The notes beneath the pieces are model-generated. The model was not told the DNA's origin. It worked only from the letters and a program-made list of their open reading frames with translations, and made no database searches. 64,000 bases of DNA from Pictodentalium vernedei (taxonomy: Eukaryota > Mollusca > Scaphopoda > Dentaliida > Dentaliidae): positions 47,109 through 111,108 of the forward strand of contig JAUFNR010000125.1 of NCBI GenBank assembly GCA_031216915.1, in the 5' to 3' direction. A program made the position numbers and the translations under genes. Positions within the stretch are counted from its first letter, which is position 1. Each line of letters starts with the position of its first letter. This document shows, piece by piece, positions 1-11,395 of the stretch.

Positions 1-380
1 TATCATAGGGCAATATGAGGAACAGTCTTTAACCATCCTCGTTAGATCAACCCTTTTGAATCCTTTGATATTTGGTAAACAACATTCAGGCAGATTCAAG
101 TTTGTTCAAATCCAAGCCCTAGTGTTTTTCCATCAATAATGTCTTTCAAACTGCAGTGGCATAACATCTCTTTGAATTTTTGTAGTGCCTGTCTGCAGTT
201 GGTAGAGTTGGATCCAGTCGGAAAGACCTATGACAATAATCACTGACATGGACACCAGAATGTTGTTATGACTTCTTGCCACTGTAGTGTTGATGAGCCA
301 TGACTAGCTGAATGTGACCTAAAATACTTCTTTGATCTTATTTGTTAGATGACTGATTAAGGCCCCATGTGGCCTCTTGT
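1..380 (+). repeat. 3' part of a Helentron-like non-autonomous element, cut by the window edge
   Basis: The text matches the internal units and tail of the elements at 5.65-7.74 and 27.1-28.2 kb: the phrase 'tttggtatacaacat..agattcaagtttgttcaaat' is recognisable near 70-115, and the stretch 'tgttgatgagccatgactag..gaatgtgacc' recurs near 28.09 kb. It ends in a small hairpin (ggcc-ccatgt-ggcc) followed by ctcttgttg, the same terminus seen on the other copies. No coding capacity. The 5' end lies outside the window. Confidence 0.6.
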
Positions 381-689
381 TGTTTACATGAAGGAATTAT
401 CAATGATTTTTTTTTAATTGGAAGGAAAGCAGTAGAGTAAGCTTGTGGGAAACTTGTAATGAGCTCAACAGTTTTTCAAGCTCACACTGCAAGCATGTGC
501 AGGCTAACACTGATATTGCAAGCCTATTGAACTTTTACAGTCTTGCAATTTCATTTTTTACCATATTTTTATCTTCAACACTCCCTAAACACAGGCTGAC
601 CTCACATTATAATCACTATAAGTGTTGCAATGTTTCTGTGTAATTAGTCTTTTCTCTTCATTCATCATAATGTGTCTTTGGATTTTAAT
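381..689. other. No gene recognised
   Basis: Low-complexity AT-rich sequence with only short chance reading frames (a 66-codon frame at 443-643 has no recognisable domain). Nothing supported. Confidence 0.5.
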
Positions 690-697
690 AAAAGTGT

Positions 698-1069
698 CGG
701 CGTCGTTCTCGCTCAGTAGGTAGAGGTGCAGGCTGCAAGCCGAGGGGTCCTCGGTTCGAATCCCAACTGCGGCAACCACGTTGTGTCCTTGGGCAAGACA
801 CTTCACCCCCATTGCCCATGTGGGGGCACGATGACGCCGTGTACTAAGGCGTACTGCACGTCGATGGTACGCATGTCTTCAACCAATCTAACCCTGTCTT
901 TGCTGCAGTGCGGAGTTACGATGTTGGGGAGCTGGCAGCTGCTCGTCGTTGCTCGGTGGTTCTCTCCGGGTACTCCGGCTTCCTCCACCCGTAAAACTGT
1001 CACGGTCATGATTAGCCATAGAGCATAAATATTTGACCTTAAACATCAATAAATAAATAAATAAATAAC
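698..1069 (+). mobile_element. tRNA-derived SINE, full length, 8-bp target duplication
   Basis: The 5' head looks like a tRNA gene: an A-box-like segment around 709-735 and a clear B box, ggttcgaatcc, at 753-763. A central conserved block, 'cttgggcaagacacttcacc', follows at about 788-808; this block is shared with SINE superfamilies of fish and invertebrates. The 3' end is the tetranucleotide tail (aaat)n. The 8-mer aaaagtgt flanks both sides (690-697 and 1070-1077), marking a target-site duplication. Related copies, complete or partial, are at 3485-3797, 20115-20292, 46446-46608 plus 52669-52812, 57834-58095 and 61424-62043. It has no protein; transposition would depend on a LINE. Confidence 0.88.
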
Positions 1070-1077
1070 AAAAGTGT

Positions 1078-2833
1078 TTTTAGCAGCAAAACTATTTTAT
1101 CGCCAAGATATGAACTTAGTTATTAATTTGCTGATCAGCACTAATAAATCATAAATAGCAAACTAAGAATGCAAGCTAAATATAGAAGCCTGTGGAAACC
1201 TTGCCGAGTTAGCTTGCACTAAGCTATACATTACACTTGTGTTGTTGTTGTTGTCATATTAGCCTATGCAGCTAAAAGTAATCGTAAACACCAATAAATG
1301 AACAAAAGGCTTGGCGAGCATGCATAAGGTAACACTGCATGCTTGCACAAGCTAACAATTGAGTTTGCAATGTTTCATGTACATTTGAAAGTTAGCTTGT
1401 GCAGGCTTATTATCTTATAATAAACTTGAACATGAAACATTGCAAGCTTATTTTAAGATAACAATTTTGTGAGTCTGTAAGTCTGTTCACATTTTCCTTT
1501 AGCACAGGCTACACTCTGTAGTTCTCATCCGATCGTCACTTAATTTGATATGCAGGTTTGGAGTCATGTCTAGATGAGAACATCCACTTTTGGTCACGAT
1601 TGGTCGACCGTGATGGCTGCCCAAGCCAAAAACCCAAAACCTTTTGTCACAGTCTGCAGGACATATTTAATATGGAGGGATTTCATTGTAACTTTGTAGG
1701 AAGACTCCGTTTGGTGTCTAGAGGAGACTCGTTTTCAAATAATTTCACTGTTGATATATATTAACTGAGAGGCCACATACATTAACTGTGAGGGCCACAT
1801 TAACCCACCCCTCAATTCTTTAGTACAGTCTACACCTCATATTATTTTTATTGTAAACATAGTATACAGTTAACAAAACTTTACATATTCCCTATTATCA
1901 CAATTCTTGTGTTATTTCATAATCCCTTCATAAACATTGAACATTATCTTTTTCATCAAACATAACACACAGACAAGTGTCATTGACACTTTCCTTTGGT
2001 GTCTGCGGAAAATTTTATTCTAGTTGAGAATACGATTTTGCCATCTTTTATAGTCACCAGATGTAAAATATGTGGAACATTTTATGTTTCTTACATTCAG
2101 TTATGCCTTCTTTTGAAGGAAATTAATTATTTTTGGATAGAATTATAAAATCTTTGCACAGTGCTATGTTGTTAGTATTGGCTTATTGGCTTCATGCTAT
2201 AAAAAGGAAATTTTGGTACCATATATATCAACCCATGTAGTAAGAAGGCTTAGGAAAGAGTCTCCAAATCCTGAATTTACAGTGAGACTCACAGAATGAG
2301 TTCAGTAAAATATAGTTGGACCGAGCCTCTGGAGAGGTACAGACTTAATTTAACCCATATGTTTCATAAATTTCGCTTTCAACTGGGGACAAGTTGAGTC
2401 TATTTATCATTTGATCCCTATTCCAATACAAGATGCTTAACTATTCACTCAAATACAGACAGTGCTGAAAATAAAATAAAAAAAAAAACATCTTTTGTAG
2501 GCAACTCAGGTTACTTAAAGTGGTAATCCAGCATGTCATTGAATGATAGGGCTTTACAACTTTTAAGTTTTCAAAAGTTTTATTTAGGTTAAAAAGCATT
2601 TTCATAGCTTACTGTAAATTATTTTAAAAAGATTTTTTCATTGTGTGGTCATATATAGTGACAACTGCTGTCAATTACCTTAATAAACACTAATAAATAA
2701 CAAAATAGTTTTTCTCAAAGTTTCCTGAAGTAAAAAAAACTTAAATTGAAAACACAGGTAAAGGTAAATTACTTTTTTTAATCTCAATTTTCTCAAATGC
2801 ACTCACCCACCCAATCACACCAACCCACCCCAC
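1078..2833. other. Non-coding, no gene recognised
   Basis: AT-rich sequence. The recurring words 'aagctaac/gttagcttg' around 1150-1440 suggest an old, diverged repeat, but no boundaries can be drawn. Reading frames are short and unrecognised. Confidence 0.4.
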
Positions 2834-3050
2834 CCGAGGACAACCGGGAAGTGAAGGTCATCATGTCTGTTTAGGTAGATTTGTCTTCCTCGACCAGTGA
2901 AATAGGACCTGGTAACCAATGCTGCTTGGGTGCAATCCCTCAGTAAATGGGTAACATAAACATAAATGATTCACAAAACTTGTCTTTATACTTATGTCAT
3001 GTCATGATATAGCTCAGATGCTGACATTAAACATCTATATATAAATATTT
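2834..3050 (+). repeat. Dispersed SINE-like repeat, 'GGACCTGGTAACCA' family
   Basis: Contains the family core 'aggacctggtaaccaatgc' followed by 'ccctcag..gggtaacataa..' and the 3' block 'catgatatagctcagatgctgac'. Copies occur at 4990-5190, 8650-8790, 42670-43435 (amplified in tandem) and 43600-43840. The 3' block resembles the 3' terminus of the I-group LINE at 46.6 kb, which suggests retrotransposition. I see no convincing tRNA or 5S head, so SINE status is inferred from the tail. Confidence 0.6.
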
Positions 3051-3225
3051 TTTTCCAAACTCATATTCTCATTCTCCATAGGCATTCATTAATTATAGAG
3101 AGTTTGGCATACTAGCTTGACTCTAATGGATTTTGACTGGCCAAATAATTACTTTTTGACAATCTAAGGCACAAGAAAATGATTTTTACAAAATCTTATT
3201 TACCTGCATTTACAGGGCTACAGGA

Positions 3226-4090
3226 GTAGGGGTTAAAGAGTTCAAGAATGACGTGAAGTATCTCTAGTGTTTGGAGAACTTTTTCTACTAAACCATTCAG
3301 TCAAATCTTTTGATACAGTGTTACTCCTGTTACTGGAATAGCCATTTGGTTACTTTCCTATTTCTACAGATAAATTGGGCATTTATTCAATTATATCTTA
3401 AGGGAAGCTGAATAACATGGTGTGCAGATGTCTGTAACTCAAGGGGAATGTCGGTCAACATTATGGGGTGCACAATGAATGATTATTTATTTATTGGTGT
3501 TTAAGGTCACATATTTCTGCACAATGGCTAATCATAACCATGACGGTTTTACGGGTGGAGGAAGCCGGAGTACCCAGAGAGAACCACCGAGCAACGGCGA
3601 GCAACTGTCAGCTCCCCAACATACTAACTCCACACAAGCGGGATTAGCATTGGTTGAAGACAAGTGCACCATCGATGTGCAGTACGCCTTAGCACACAAC
3701 GCCACCATGCCCTACATGGGCAGTGGGGGTGAAGTGTCTTGCCCAAGGACATAACATGATTGCCGCAGGTGGGATTCGAACTGAGCCACCATACCCCCAC
3801 AATGAATGATTCCAAGTTAGTGTGCTTGTATTATGAGCTGAATAACATCTTGGTGCAGATGTCTGTAACTTTTGGGGAATGTTGGCCAACATTATGGGTT
3901 GCACAATGAATGATTCCAAGGTAGCATATTGTATAGTAGGAGCTGAATAACGTGGGGTGCAAATGTCTGTGACTTAAGGGGAATGTCGGCCAACATTATG
4001 GGGTGCACTATGAATGATTCCAAGTTAGCATGAAGTATTCCAAGTGTTTGGAGAACTTTTTCTTCTAAACCATTCAGTCAAATTTTTTTG
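3226..4090 (+). repeat. Local repeat in three diverged units, interrupted by a SINE
   Basis: The phrase 'gtgcagatgtctgtaactca' with 'gaatgtcggtcaacattatg' and 'gcacaatgaatgattccaag' appears near 3420-3484, 3850-3920 and 3957-4030. The block 'gtgtttggagaactttttct' appears at about 3270 and 4039. This is a tandem array of roughly 90-100-bp units with flanking duplication. No coding capacity. Confidence 0.6.
3485..3797 (-). mobile_element. tRNA-derived SINE inserted into a local repeat, 14-bp target duplication
   Basis: Minus-strand copy of the SINE at 698-1069: the tail appears as 'atttatttattggtg' at the left, then the body, the conserved 'gtgaagtgtcttgcccaagg' block (reverse complement of the central domain) and a tRNA-like head ending near 3795 (B box ggattcgaac on the plus strand). 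The 14-mer cacaatgaatgatt is present at 3471-3484 and 3798-3811. Uninterrupted neighbours of the host repeat show the pre-insertion sequence 'cacaatgaatgattccaag'. Confidence 0.9.
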
Positions 4091-4093
4091 GTA

Positions 4094-4490
4094 CAGTGGA
4101 ACTCTGTTACTTGAATAGCCACTTGGTTAACTGAATAGCCAACTGGTTACTTTCTTATATTCTACAGATAAACTGGGCATTTATTCAATTATATCTTGCT
4201 TGACAGAGCTCTGTGATCTCTGTCAAACAATATATAATACAATGAATGACTGTATTGGAAGTACTGAGGCAAAAAGCTCCATAAACAAGGGAAATTTGTT
4301 GTTTATCAGAGCAATTTCTCAACATATTGCAGTGATTTTTATTCAGTTAACAGGAATCTGCTCCATAACCTGTATGCAATTAACAGGTCAAATTTGAACT
4401 GAAGGTATGGTAAATGAATTTGTGTTTGTAAATATTATTCAGTTAACAGGGGTATTCAATTAAGAGAGAACCAATTAAGTGGGCTTCATT
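4094..4490. mobile_element. TA-flanked MITE (Tc1/pogo-like), about 397 bp
   Basis: Begins cagtggaactctgtta and ends ccaattaagtgggcttcattg; both ends are bounded by TA (4092-4093 and 4491-4493 region), the duplication made by Tc1/mariner/pogo transposases. Internally it carries 'ttgacagagctctgtgatct', part of an imperfect hairpin. A related 434-bp copy in opposite orientation lies at 58160-58593. No open reading frame; it would need a transposase in trans. Confidence 0.65.
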
Positions 4491-4505
4491 GTATTTGCTG
4501 TTTAG

Positions 4506-4975
4506 CATTGGAAGGTGCACCAAATTACATTTCTTCAAGGCATGCAACTTGACTGGTTTTCAGGATCACCAGAGGAGGGTGTTGTAGTGGTGGTGGAGTC
4601 AGAAAATAACGCTTGACCCAATATATTCTCTTTTCAGTCTTCCTTGGCCAATTTTTTTAATAACATTTCCAAAAGAAATCAACACAGACATATCATATCA
4701 GACCTCACAGGAACAAGCTCACTGACACTTTGGAAGGAGCCCCAAATTTTATTTGTTTCAGGGATGCAACTTGAATGGTATTTGGTTGAGGTCACCAGAT
4801 GAGGGGTGTTGGGTGGTGGTGAAGTCAGAAAACATGTCACCCTTTAATTCTGTTTTCAGTCAAACTTGGCCTGTTTTTTTTTTAAGTTTCAAAAAATGTC
4901 AGCAAAAAGTTTCTCATATTACACCTGACAGAAATGAGCTCATCAGGATTTCCTGCCCTTATTGTATTGTTCTTC
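4506..4975 (+). repeat. Diverged tandem duplication, about 230 bp per unit
   Basis: The first unit has 'ggaaggtgcaccaaattaca..catgcaacttgactgg..ggatcaccagagga'; the second, starting about 4733, has 'ggaaggagccccaaatttta..gatgcaacttgaatgg..gtcaccagatgagg'. Both continue into 'ggtggtgg.gaagtcagaaaa' and a pyrimidine-rich end. Not recognised as a known element. Confidence 0.6.
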
Positions 4976-4989
4976 ATGGGAACCCTGGG

Positions 4990-5190
4990 AAATGAATCGG
5001 TGCTTATTTACTGAGGTGGACAAATTATGTTTTACTAGTAGAATAGGTCCTGGTAACCTAAACCGCTGGGATGCAGTCCCTCATTCAGTGGGCAACATGG
5101 GCATAAACGATTAGCAAAACATCATTTTATGCTTATGTTGAGTCATCATATAGCCCAGAGATGCTGACACCAATAAATAATTAAATGTAT
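4990..5190 (+). repeat. Dispersed SINE-like repeat, 'GGACCTGGTAACCA' family
   Basis: Contains 'aataggtcctggtaacctaa', 'ccctcattcagtgggcaaca' and a 3' block 'catatagcccagagatgctg' ending in accaataaataa. It matches the tail of the I-group LINE (reverse complement of 46609-46672) in its last 40-50 bases. Confidence 0.6.
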
Positions 5191-5652
5191 GTGTCTGTTG
5201 TACTGAAGTAATTAATGATGGAAAAACTTAAAGACATGCAAATTTTATATGATCATCATAAATCCATTCTGACAATGTAAATGAGATGGGCATGACTTAT
5301 CAGATGAGCATTCTGGCCCTGTGGGAGCCTCTTGTTTTTAAATGTGGCTGGCTGCTATTTTTAATTCAGTTTTTTCTCTTCTAAAACTCTACTTGTAGTT
5401 TGGCTAGGTTGGCAGGCATATGCTGTTGTATGGCGTTGACAGCCATAACTCAAGAATGGCTGGATTGATTCTCATGATACTTGGTAATCTGAGTTATTTG
5501 GCCAAGTTGGACGGAGCTAATCAAGAATTCCACCTTGATCAAAATTTCTTGGCAGAATTATGCCCCTTAGTTTAAGGATTTTCATGAATTTTGAGCTTGT
5601 TACTATGAAAACTCGGAACAAACATTGACTATTGACCAATCTGGCTGATTTT
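5191..5652. other. Non-coding, with a stray Helentron-like terminus near 5300-5340
   Basis: The segment 'gatgagcattctggccctgt' followed by 'gggagcctcttgttttt' near 5298-5336 has the hairpin-plus-ctcttgtt terminus of the Helentron-like family, but its body is not recognisable upstream. Nothing else identified. Confidence 0.4.
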
Positions 5653-7740
5653 TAGCTCACCGAAGGGAGCTAAACTTATCACTTTCCGTCCGTCGTCCGT
5701 CCAGCATCGTGAACATTTTTCAAACGACTTATCCTCTGAAACCGCTAGGTCGATTTTCTAGAAACTTGGTATGGATGTTCATTACCATATGTCAATTCAA
5801 GTTGTTCAAATGAAATGGCCACGTCCATTGGGGGCTCTGTATGGGGCATAACTCTGATATCACCGTATGAATTATAGAAAAATTATTAAAAAATCTTCTC
5901 CAGAACGAGTGGACAGAATCTTTTGATACTTGGTATGCAGCATCTTGGTATGGATCTGATTCAAGTTTATTCAAATCGCCCCCTGGATTCATATTTCGGC
6001 TCACTATAGAAGCCCAATTTCGAACTTAGTGCATTTCAGGCAAATTTCTTAAAAAATCCTCTTCTCCAGATCCAGCAGTCAGAAGCTTTTGATATTTGGT
6101 ATGCAACATTGTGGGGTGGATCTGATTCCAGTTTGTTCAAATCGGCCCCCTGGATTCACATTTGGGTTCAGTATAGAAGCCCGAATTCAAACTTAGTACA
6201 TTTCAGGCAAATTTCTTAAAAAATCTTCTTCTCCAGATCCAGCAAGCAGAATCTTTTGATATCTGGTATGCAACATTATGGGGTGGATCTGATTCAAGTT
6301 TGTTCAAATTGGCCCCCTGGATTCCTATTTGGGCTCAGTATAGAAGCCTGAATTCGAACTTAGTGCATTTCAGGCAAATTTCTTAAAAAATCTTCTTCTC
6401 CAGATCCAGCAGGCAGAATCTTTTCATATTTGGTATGCAACATTGTGGGATGGATCTGATTCAACTTTGTTCAAATTGGCCCCCTGGATTCACATTTGGG
6501 CTCAGTATAGAAGCCTGAATTCGAACTTAGTGCATTTCAGGCAAATTTCTTAAAAAATCTTCTTCTCCAGATACAGCAGGCAGAATCTTTTGATATTTGG
6601 TATGCAACATTGTGGGGTGGATCTGATTCAAATTTGTTCAAATTGGCCCCCTGGATTCACATTTGGGCTCAGTATAGAAGCCCGAATTCGAACTTAGTGC
6701 ATTTCAGGCAAATTTCTTAAAAAATCTTCTTCTCCAGATCCAGCAGGCAGAATCTTTTGATATTTGGTATGCAACATTGTGGGGTGGATCTGATTCAACT
6801 TTGTTCAAATTGGCCCCCTGGATTCATATTTGGGTTCAGTATAGAAGCCTGAATTCGAACTTAGTGCATTTCAGGCAAATTTCTTGAAAACTCTTCTCAA
6901 GATCCAGCAGGCAGAATCTTTTGATATTTGGTATGCAAAGTTGTGGGGTGGATCTGATTCAAGTTTGTTCAAATCGGCCCCCCTGGATTCATATTTGGGC
7001 TCACTATAAAAGCTCGAATTCGAACTTAGTGCATTTCAGACAAATTTCTTAAAAAATCTTCTTCTCCAGATCCAGCAGACAGAATCTTTTGATATTTGGT
7101 ATGCAACATTGTGGGGTGGATCTGATTCAAGTTTGTTCAAATCGGCCCCTGGGTTCATATTTGGTCTCAGTATAGGAGCCCAATTTGAACTTAGTGCATT
7201 TCAGTCAAATTTCTCTAAAATCTTCTTCTCAAGATCCAGCAAGCAGAATCTTTTGATATTGGGTATGCAGCATTCTTAATGGGGTGAGATTCAAGTTTGT
7301 TCAAGCCAAGTCCCTGGGTTCATATTTGGGCTCACTGTGGGAGCCTGAATTATAACTTAGTCAATTCGAGGAATTTTTCTTCAAAAATCTTCTTCAGATT
7401 CAGCAGGCGGATTGTTTGAATATTTGGCATGCAGTATCCTTAGGGGGTGAGATTCATGTTTGTTAAAGCCAAGTCCCTGGGTTCATATTTGGGCTCACTG
7501 TGGGAGCCCAAATGATAACTTAGTTCAAAATGAGGAATTTTCTTTAAAAGTCTTCTTCTTCAGATCCAGCAGTCGGAATGTTTTGATATTTGGTATGCAA
7601 CATCCTTAGGGGGGTAAGATTCAAGTTTGTTCAAGCCATGGCCCCAGTTCCATAAAATTTATCTCTCATGACTTCATTCCTTTGTAGTGTTGATGAACCA
7701 CCACTTTGGCTGGTGAGCGATTAAGGCGACTTGGAGCCTC
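5653..7740 (+). mobile_element. Helentron-like non-autonomous element with about eleven 166-bp internal units
   Basis: The left end reads tttttagctcaccgaaggga and the right end reads ggtgagcgattaaggcgact followed by ggagcctcttgttgtt. AGCTCACC and GGTGAGC form short subterminal inverted repeats and ggc..gcc a 3' hairpin. Between them are roughly eleven units of about 166 bp, recognised by 'tcttctccagatccagcag' near 5890, 6058, 6228, 6398, 6559, 6728, 6893, 7059, 7225, 7390 and 7550, each followed by 'ttttgatatttggtatgcaa'. Subterminal inverted repeats, a satellite core and a 3' hairpin are the architecture described for Helentron-associated elements of bivalves. There is no ORF, and class membership is inferred from architecture. 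Confidence 0.6.
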
Positions 7741-8397
7741 TTGTTGTTATGAGTTGATCTCAATAATATCTTGATCAAGTTTGGTAACCATTCCTGTCTG
7801 CTTTTTCTGTCCACAGTTATCCTAACTTAATTGATTTGTATGAATATTTAGCTCATTCGTGTGATAACTTGGAACAACGTAGTGAGCAATCTGGGTGATT
7901 TTTAAAAAAATTGTTTGGCTCCAAAATGAGTTTTGGAGGATTTAGATTGATTTTATACGGAAAATGACCATATGATCCCTCGTCCTGCTCAGATGATATT
8001 TTTTGTTCCAAAATGTGTTTTGAAGGATTGAGGGGGGGGGGGGGGGGGGGTCTTTTAGGTGATTTTTTTCTGCTCCAGAAAGCATTTTGAAGGATTTAGA
8101 TTGATTTTATTTTCCTATAAAAAAGTGTCTTTTGTATTCAGCCCCCTCTAGGGGTGTGTAACTTAGATTTACTAAGATAGGTTGTATCAAGCGGTTTCAT
8201 AGGGAAGCTTTACATTTTACATTATCATCAACTGAAGAAGAGGCATGATGCCCGGATTATTTTTGTTGCTCCTGAGGGATTCAAGGATTGAGAGCGTATC
8301 CTATGGAGATGAATTGCTTGATGTAGACTCATTCTTGGACCCTGTTTATATTGTGTTCTGTTCAAGATGAGTGAATCAGGCCTCGTGGGGCCTCTTG
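7741..8397 (+). repeat. Second Helentron-like 3' end, shared with 25.17-25.44 kb
   Basis: From about 8130 the text 'cccctctaggggtgtgtaac' through 'ggttgtatcaagcggtttca' to the terminus 'aggcctcgtggggcctcttg' is also present, diverged, at 25165-25437. The end is a hairpin (aggcc-tcgtg-gggcct) followed by cttgttt. A run of 19 G lies at 8032-8050. Confidence 0.6.
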
Positions 8398-8649
8398 TTT
8401 ATATTTTATATCTAATTAAAAGGGTTCAAAATCTTCATATCAAGCTTGACTTGAAAATGTTTTCATTCATGCCCAAATTGAAGTGCCTGAAAACTGTTGC
8501 TCTGTAAATTCCCGAAGAGTGACTTCATGTTGGTTTAGTAGCATGAAATATGTTGTATCAGGCCAGGCTTCTTGCTCGATTTCAAGTTGTTCAGTCAAGT
8601 TGGACTAATTGTATCAGTGCATGTTTATTGTTGTACACAAGTTCTGTTT
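8398..8649. other. No gene recognised
   Basis: AT-rich spacer between repeats; only short frames. Confidence 0.4.
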
Positions 8650-8785
8650 TAGTGTTACAATAGGATGCGGTAACCAAGGCATCTGGTTGTCAGTATAGAT
8701 ATTACCATTGGTGAAGCTTGACTTTATACTGATAGTGTAGCCATAGATGCTGGAAGTTACCGCAAACACTCATAATTAAATTGCA
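8650..8785 (+). repeat. Diverged copy of the 'GGACCTGGTAACCA' dispersed repeat
   Basis: Reads 'aataggatgcggtaaccaag' then 'tgtagccatagatgctg' and 'aaacactcataattaaat'. The core and the tail can both be aligned to the better copies, but several internal differences make this a weak member. Confidence 0.45.
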
Positions 8786-9917
8786 GGTAATATAATAATA
8801 CACTTTGGCTAGCCGCTGATTTGTCGCGGTTCTCGGGTGAGGAGGCCTTGGTTACCCCTGTACTCCCAACTGCCTCCCTCTTCCCACCCTTCTTCTCTCC
8901 TCCCAACACTCGGAGACGAACTGCTTGATAACACCCCTTACCTCATTCATTCATCCCAATCTCTCCGATTAGCATATTAACCCTCTCCCACTAACCACTC
9001 TCCCCTCATTCTCCCATCCCACTTCCACATTATACTCCAAGTGAATCTTTTTCTTTTAGTCTGGTATTTTCGGCATTCTAGTAGAAAGTGTTCTAGGGTC
9101 TCCACCACGCCTAAATTACACATCTGGCACTCCTTTTCACCGTTTTCCCCATTTCCCTTTCAGCTTCAGGGACCGCGACCTCAGCTGGAACAACAGTGAC
9201 CACCCAAAGATGTCATCAAGGTACTTTTCAAAACCAGGCTTCTCTTTATCACCCATGCTACCCAGAGACCTCATTGATCTGACTCCCCCTCGCCAGTTAA
9301 AGTTACCATCCTCCATCACCCTTTCTCTGACGATTTGTTTTACCCTGGTTTGCCCCTATTTCTTGGTCCAAGATCTCCAATGAGTAGTTCTCTATTAGCT
9401 CCCTCACTTGGACCATCCACCCTGTCTTTGTATTTGAGTCGAATATACTCTAGAACATTACTTTACACCATCGGCTGGCGGCGAGATTTATCAAATAAGG
9501 TACATGCAACCGAGTTCCAATAAGTCTATCCTGTCCTTAATCCTCATCCACCCAAGCCCCCCCCCCCCCCCCCCGATTGGTTTCTTGTGTCGCGACATTA
9601 CTCGAGCCAGTTATCCATCGGCCTGCAGGTTTCCAATCTCTTTACAGCCGTTTGGTTTAGGGGTACCACTTCTGTACCATATATTATTCTGACAGACCCA
9701 CCATTTCCCAAATTATTTTCCCCACGAAAACCTTATTGAATCTGTTCCTCCCTATAAGTTCCATTTTGTGAAGCATTCAGCTCCCCTTCAGAATCAATTT
9801 ATTTGTGTGGCTTCGGTAGATGCCTCTTCCTGTTATGTTTATATTTACCCCCAAATACTCGTAGTCACCTGTCTCGCCTACACTAAGAAGTTGGCTGTTA
9901 CCGTTCGCAATATAGAA

Positions 9918-9950
<33 letters not shown>

Positions 9951-10250
9951 CTCTCCACCTTCGAGTGGGGTCCACTATGCGATCCCGTGATATAAATTTG
10001 CTCTTGCTTTCATTAAGTTCGAGTCTCCATTTGTTCCCATATTTCCCAACTATTGCCAGCATTTTCGATAGTCCCTCTTCGCTTTCTGACACTAGCACCA
10101 TATCGTCTGCAAAAAAATAGACCTGGGATCTTCAAGTCAACTGCTACCCCATCGTCGCTACGCAGGAGTGCCGGTATAATGTAGAACCAATGCCCGTGAT
10201 CATTCGCCAGTCGGGAGTGATCTAGAAGTGACCGAATGCTGGCAGAATAA
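8786..10250 (-). mobile_element. 5'-truncated non-LTR retrotransposon, copy A (RT to 3' end)
   Basis: The 3' terminus on the minus strand is the conserved block read on plus as 'cactttggctagccgctgat' at about 8797, shared with copy B at about 10373 and, reversed, with copy C at 62.6 kb. Near 10085-10115 the minus strand encodes an RT catalytic motif, FADDMVLVSESEEGLSKM, in a frame shifted relative to its upstream part by an A-run. Nearer the 3' end are the RT-distal region and a C-terminal Cys-rich segment. Two homopolymer C tracts (9557-9574 and 9918-9933) expand inside it. The copy is dead and truncated within the RT domain. Confidence 0.75.
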
Positions 10251-10361
10251 ACTTTGCTTTTTAATGGTGTATTTCGTGATATTTCACGATATATTTTGAG
10301 ATTTTGGGGTATTTTAGTTGGTAGTGTGACCCACCTTAAGGGATTTGCTGATTTGACGTGT

Positions 10362-11395
10362 GTAATAATAACACTTTGGCCAGCCGCTGATTTGTCGCGG
10401 TTCTCGGACGAGAAGGCCATGGTTACCCCTGTATTCCCAACTGCCTCCCTATTCCCACGCTTCTCCTCTCCTCCCAACACTCGGAAACGAACTGCTTGAT
10501 GATATCCCTTGTCCCATTCTTCCCAGTCTCTCCGATTAGCATATTAACCCTCTCCTTTGAGTCTCCCCCTAACCAAATGTCCTTCATTCTCCCATCCCAC
10601 TTCCCCATTATACTCCCAGTGAATCTCATTCTTTTAGACTGATACTTTGGGCATTCTAGAAGAAAGTGTTCCAGGGTCTCCACCATGTCCAAGTTACACA
10701 TCTGGCACTCCCACCGTCTTTCCCAATTTTTCCCCTCAGCTCCAGGGATCGCGACCTCAGCTTGAACAACAGTGACCCCCAAAGGTGCCATCAAGGTACT
10801 CTTCAAAACCTGGCTTCTCTTTATCACGCAGGCCACCCAAAGACCTCTTTGATTTGACCACCTCTCGCCAATTACGGTTACAATCCTCCATGACCCTTTC
10901 GCTGACGATTTTTTTACCCTGGTTTGCCCAGGTCCGAGATCTCCAATGAGTAGTTCTCTATTAGCTCCCTCACTTCGACCATCCACCCCGTTTTGATATT
11001 TGAGTTGACAATTCTCAGGAACATTACTTTACACCATCGGCTCTCGGGGAGATTTACCAAATAATTAAGATAACCGAGCTTCAACAGGTCTATCCTGTCC
11101 TTGATCCTCATCCACCCAAGCTCACCCCTGATTGCTTCTAGCGCTGCGGCATTACTCGACCCCGTTATCCATCGGCCTGCATCGTTCTGCAGGGTTTCCA
11201 AGCTCTTTACGGCCGTCTGGTTTAGGGGTACCACTTCCGTACCGTATGTTATACTTGGCAGCCCCACCATTTCCCAAATGGTTTTCCCTACGAAGTGAGT
11301 GATGCGATGGAGTAATAAATAACATTTTCTCTCCTTCTTGTGCAATTTTGACATTGTGATGCCTCTAAAGTGAGTCTTGTCGAAGTACAAAGATA
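10362..11395 (-). mobile_element. 5'-truncated non-LTR retrotransposon, copy B
   Basis: Lies directly upstream (minus-strand sense) of copy A in the same orientation. Its 3' block 'cactttggccagccgctgat' is near-identical to that of copy A. It carries the C-terminal half of ORF2 only (thumb region and Cys/His motif). Copies A and B overlap in content, so this is either a tandem arrangement or two independent insertions. Confidence 0.78.
10423..11390 (-). pseudogene. Reverse transcriptase C-terminal part of LINE copy B
   Basis: The upstream part (10914-11390) contains a segment typical of the region after the RT palm in many LINEs, including LETLQNDAGRWITGSS and LEAIRGELGWMRIKDRIDLL. The downstream part (10423-10986) is in another frame and holds CQMCNLDMVETLEHFLLECP, a C-x2-C..H..C motif found at the C terminus of many LINE ORF2 proteins. 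The two parts overlap in different frames, so a frameshift near 10914-10986 separates them. The catalytic palm and endonuclease are absent by 5' truncation. I cannot place the clade firmly; a CR1/L2/Nimb-type element fits best. Confidence 0.75.

Noticed and set aside
709-765. Functional tRNA gene
   Set aside because: A and B boxes are present, but the segment continues into the SINE body and tail, has target duplications and lacks a proper cloverleaf 3' end.
5290-8397. Classical Helitron 3' end
   Set aside because: The hairpin is present, but the terminus reads cttgtt and not CTRR; Helentron-type architecture fits better, so it is not called a canonical Helitron.
9898-10480. Two overlapping minus frames as separate genes
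   Set aside because: Both are frames of the same frameshifted LINE RT (FADD motif) plus part of the next copy's 3' end.
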